From NCBI GenBank assembly GCA_002255955.1, contig NKIM01000009.1, positions 85,716 through 149,715 on the forward strand: a stretch of 64,000 nt of DNA, given 5' to 3'. Below, piece by piece: positions 61,936 through 64,000 of the stretch (its first letter is position 1; the number at the start of each line of letters is the position of its first letter). Under the pieces are notes generated by a model, which was given only the letters and a program-made list of their open reading frames with translations, was not told where the DNA came from and did no database searches. Both the position numbers and the translations under genes were made by a program. This DNA comes from Burkholderiales bacterium PBB2. Lineage in GTDB: Bacteria > Pseudomonadota > Gammaproteobacteria > Burkholderiales > Burkholderiaceae_C.

Positions 61936-63579
61936 ATGAACGCGCCCCTCACCTCCCCCCGTCCCCTCTCCCTTTCTTCGTGCCAGCCCAGCACCCGGGT
62001 TTCGCCAGCGCTTGCTCGGCTGAGCCTGGCCCTGGCTGCGGCCCTGCTGGCGGTGCCGGCCCTGGCGGCCAAGCCGCTGATCTTCTGCGCCGACGCCAGC
62101 CCCGAGGGCTTTGACCCCGGCCTCTGGGACAGCTCGACCACCAACAACGCCAACCGGCAGATGTTCCAGGGCCTGCTGGCCTTCAAGCGCGGCAGCACCG
62201 AGCTGGTGCCCAAGCTGGCCACGGCCTGGCAGATGTCGCCCGACGCCAAGACCCTGACGCTGACCCTGCGCCGCGGTGTGCAGTTCCACAAGGCCCCGGG
62301 CTTCACGCCCACACGGGCGATGAACGCCGACGATGTGCTGTTCACCTTCGGCCGTTTTCTGAACCCCGAGCACCCGTTCAACAAGGCCTTCCCGGCCACC
62401 TTCGTCTACCCGCAGAACATGGGCCTGGCGCAGATGGTCGAGAGCCTGGACCGGGTGGACGACCACACCGTGCGCTTCCGACTGAAGCAGGCCAATGCCA
62501 GCTTTGCGGCAAATCTGGCCATGGTCTGGGCCTCCATACACTCGGCCGAGTACGGCGCCCAGCTGCTCAAGCAAGGCCGCGCCAACCAGATCAACAACCA
62601 GCCGGTCGGCACCGGGCCCTATCGCTTCAGGTCCTACGCCAAGGACGATGTGCTGCGCATGGAGCCCCACCCCGAGTACTGGGGCAACAAGCAGGCCGGC
62701 GCGCTGGTCTTCAGCATCAGCCGCGAGGCCAATGTGCGGGTGCAAAAGCTGCTGGCCGGCGAATGCCAGGTGGCCGCGGCCCTGCGCGATGTGGACCTGG
62801 CCGCGCTCGACGGCAAGCCCGACATCACGGTCATGAAGACCCAGGCGCTGAACATCTCCTACCTGTCCTTCAATCTGAAGAAGGCGCCCACCGACCAGCG
62901 CGAGGTGCGCGAGGCACTGGACATCGCCATCGACCGCAATGCCATCTTCAAGGCCTTGTTCCCACGCGGCGATGCGCTGCAGGCGGTGAGTGCGTTCCCG
63001 CCCTCCATCCCCGGCTACAACAGCAAGCTCAAGAACGAATACAACCCGGCCCGCGCCCGCGAGCTGCTGGCCAAGGCCGGCCATGCCAAGGGCCTGGAGC
63101 TGGACCTCTGGGCCCTGCCCGTGGCCCGGCCCACCAACCCCAACGGCCAGCTGATGGCCCAGCTGATCCAGCAGGACTGGGCCAAGATCGGCGTCAAGGC
63201 CAATATCAAAACCTACGAGTGGGGCGAGTACCTCAAGCGCGCCAACCAGGGCGAGCACAGCGTCTATATGAGCGGCTGGAGCGGCGAGACCGGTGACGCG
63301 GATGAGTTCCTGACGCCCAATCTCAGCTGCGCCGCCAACCAGAGCGGCATCAAGTTCTGCAACAAGGAATTCGACGCCCTGATCGACGCCGCCCGCGCCA
63401 CCCCCGACGCCAAGAAGCGCCAGGCCGCCTACGAGAAAGCGCAAGAGATCTTCAAGCGCGAACGCCCCTGGATCACCATGGCCCATTCGGCCATCTACAT
63501 GCCCGTGCGCCGCGACGTGAGCGGCTTCATCATGGCGCCGAATGGCAGCGTGGATTTCGAGAACGTGCAGCGCAAGTAA
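61936..63579 (+). CDS. dppA: Dipeptide-binding periplasmic protein DppA-like
   Basis: 547 residues. Signal peptide ends at LLAVPALAA; the SBP_bac_5 family body follows: KPLIFCADASPEGFDPGLWD at the DppA-type N-terminus, QPVGTGPYRFRSYAKDD, REALDIAIDRNAIFKALFP and YMSGWSGETGDADEF. Two Cys pairs fit the disulphides of DppA. It delivers peptides (and, in relatives, heme or murein peptides) to the permease. It is coded 2.9 kb after dppF, separated by speB and small genes, on the same strand. Confidence 0.95.
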   Translation: MNAPLTSPRPLSLSSCQPSTRVSPALARLSLALAAALLAVPALAAKPLIFCADASPEGFDPGLWDSSTTNNANRQMFQGLLAFKRGSTELVPKLATAWQMSPDAKTLTLTLRRGVQFHKAPGFTPTRAMNADDVLFTFGRFLNPEHPFNKAFPATFVYPQNMGLAQMVESLDRVDDHTVRFRLKQANASFAANLAMVWASIHSAEYGAQLLKQGRANQINNQPVGTGPYRFRSYAKDDVLRMEPHPEYWGNKQAGALVFSISREANVRVQKLLAGECQVAAALRDVDLAALDGKPDITVMKTQALNISYLSFNLKKAPTDQREVREALDIAIDRNAIFKALFPRGDALQAVSAFPPSIPGYNSKLKNEYNPARARELLAKAGHAKGLELDLWALPVARPTNPNGQLMAQLIQQDWAKIGVKANIKTYEWGEYLKRANQGEHSVYMSGWSGETGDADEFLTPNLSCAANQSGIKFCNKEFDALIDAARATPDAKKRQAAYEKAQEIFKRERPWITMAHSAIYMPVRRDVSGFIMAPNGSVDFENVQRK

Positions 63580-64000
63580 GCGGCCTGCGGCGACGAATCA
63601 GCACAGAGTTTCCGGGTTCGGCACAGAACAGCCGCCGGTTTTGCTCGTGAGGCCCTGCAGCCCGTGCCGCCGCCGGGCTCATGGCTCCGGGGTCGGCCCG
63701 GGCGGGCCGACTTCCCTGCGCTGCTCGCACCTCGGGGCTGGCGCATAACTCACTCCGCTCCCTGCGTTCGCTTCGTTCAGACAGAAGCGCCAAGTCAGAA
63801 CTTGCAGCGCGCGGGTACGCGCGCGCCCCGAGGCGCTGTGCTGCTCGGCCCTTCACAAATCGCCCGGCAGCGGCACGGGCTGCAGGGCGCTTGCATCGCG
63901 ATCAATCTGCCCCATCAACGGTGAAACACGCCACCTCCGAAGGTGGCTCGGCCCGCCGACGGGCGATTTGTGCGCGGCCGAGGGCGCAGCGGAGCGGCTC
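63580..64000. other. Non-coding end of the window with a long inverted repeat
   Basis: About 420 bp without a credible gene. The arms 63844-63866 and 63960-63982 are inverted repeats matching at about 20 of 23 positions, including 13 perfect bases (CACAAATCGCCCG and its complement). The 93-bp loop holds a 7-bp hairpin GCCACCT/AGGTGGC. It could be an intergenic mobile repeat or the start of an element continuing beyond the window. Confidence 0.5.

Overview
The window is about 64 kb of a GC-rich bacterial chromosome. Its gene content points to a betaproteobacterium of the order Burkholderiales, close to the Roseateles/Rubrivivax/Leptothrix type. This rests on three PEP-CTERM surface proteins plus a PEP-CTERM-associated CAAX-type membrane protease, the Anbu/transglutaminase module, GTP-dependent PEP carboxykinase, many LysR regulators, and the strong G/C third-position bias. 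It is an inference from gene content, not a taxonomic assignment. No rRNA, tRNA, CRISPR array, intact transposase or prophage was seen.

Layout. 1-8 kb: the end of a transglutaminase-like gene and the Anbu proteasome-like protease, a 203-bp MITE-like repeat, yebC, two PEP-CTERM genes, an orphan ParA, and a phosphate-type binding protein paired with a chemoreceptor. 8-20 kb: a third PEP-CTERM gene, nadC, a FAH-family hydrolase divergent from rlpA, two overlapping diguanylate cyclases, a TPR protein with a degenerate GGDEF domain, an SDR, a GrpB-family protein, and mmsA divergent from a LysR gene with a perfect palindrome on its start codon. 19.9-32 kb: a candidate small RNA, the first of three UPF0149 (YecA-like) paralogues, an S9 peptidase, a YegD-like Hsp70, argO-dadA divergent from argP, a universal stress protein, a metallophosphoesterase, and a LysR-UPF0149 pair. 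32-50 kb: pckG, a MOSC protein, a second S9 peptidase with a Tat-like signal, an Old Yellow Enzyme, a beta-helix protein, rlmJ, a LysR/NAD(P)-binding pair, the CAAX-type protease, an LplT-like transporter, rutE, tgt with the third UPF0149 gene, a sigma/anti-sigma trio, yigZ and yedK.

50.7-53.9 kb is the most unusual part. A visibly AT-richer segment is bordered by inverted copies of a roughly 30-bp repeat. It carries a tightly overlapping three-gene operon: two unrecognised proteins and a membrane-anchored serine hydrolase. It looks like recently acquired cargo and could be an undescribed defence or conflict system; that function is inferred, not shown. 54-64 kb: a secreted N-acetylmuramoyl-alanine amidase, a complete dppBCDF transporter with its binding protein dppA further downstream, an agmatinase, and several small unknown genes. 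Together they suggest peptide or cell-wall-peptide uptake linked to nitrogen and polyamine metabolism. The final 420 bp are non-coding and contain a long inverted repeat.
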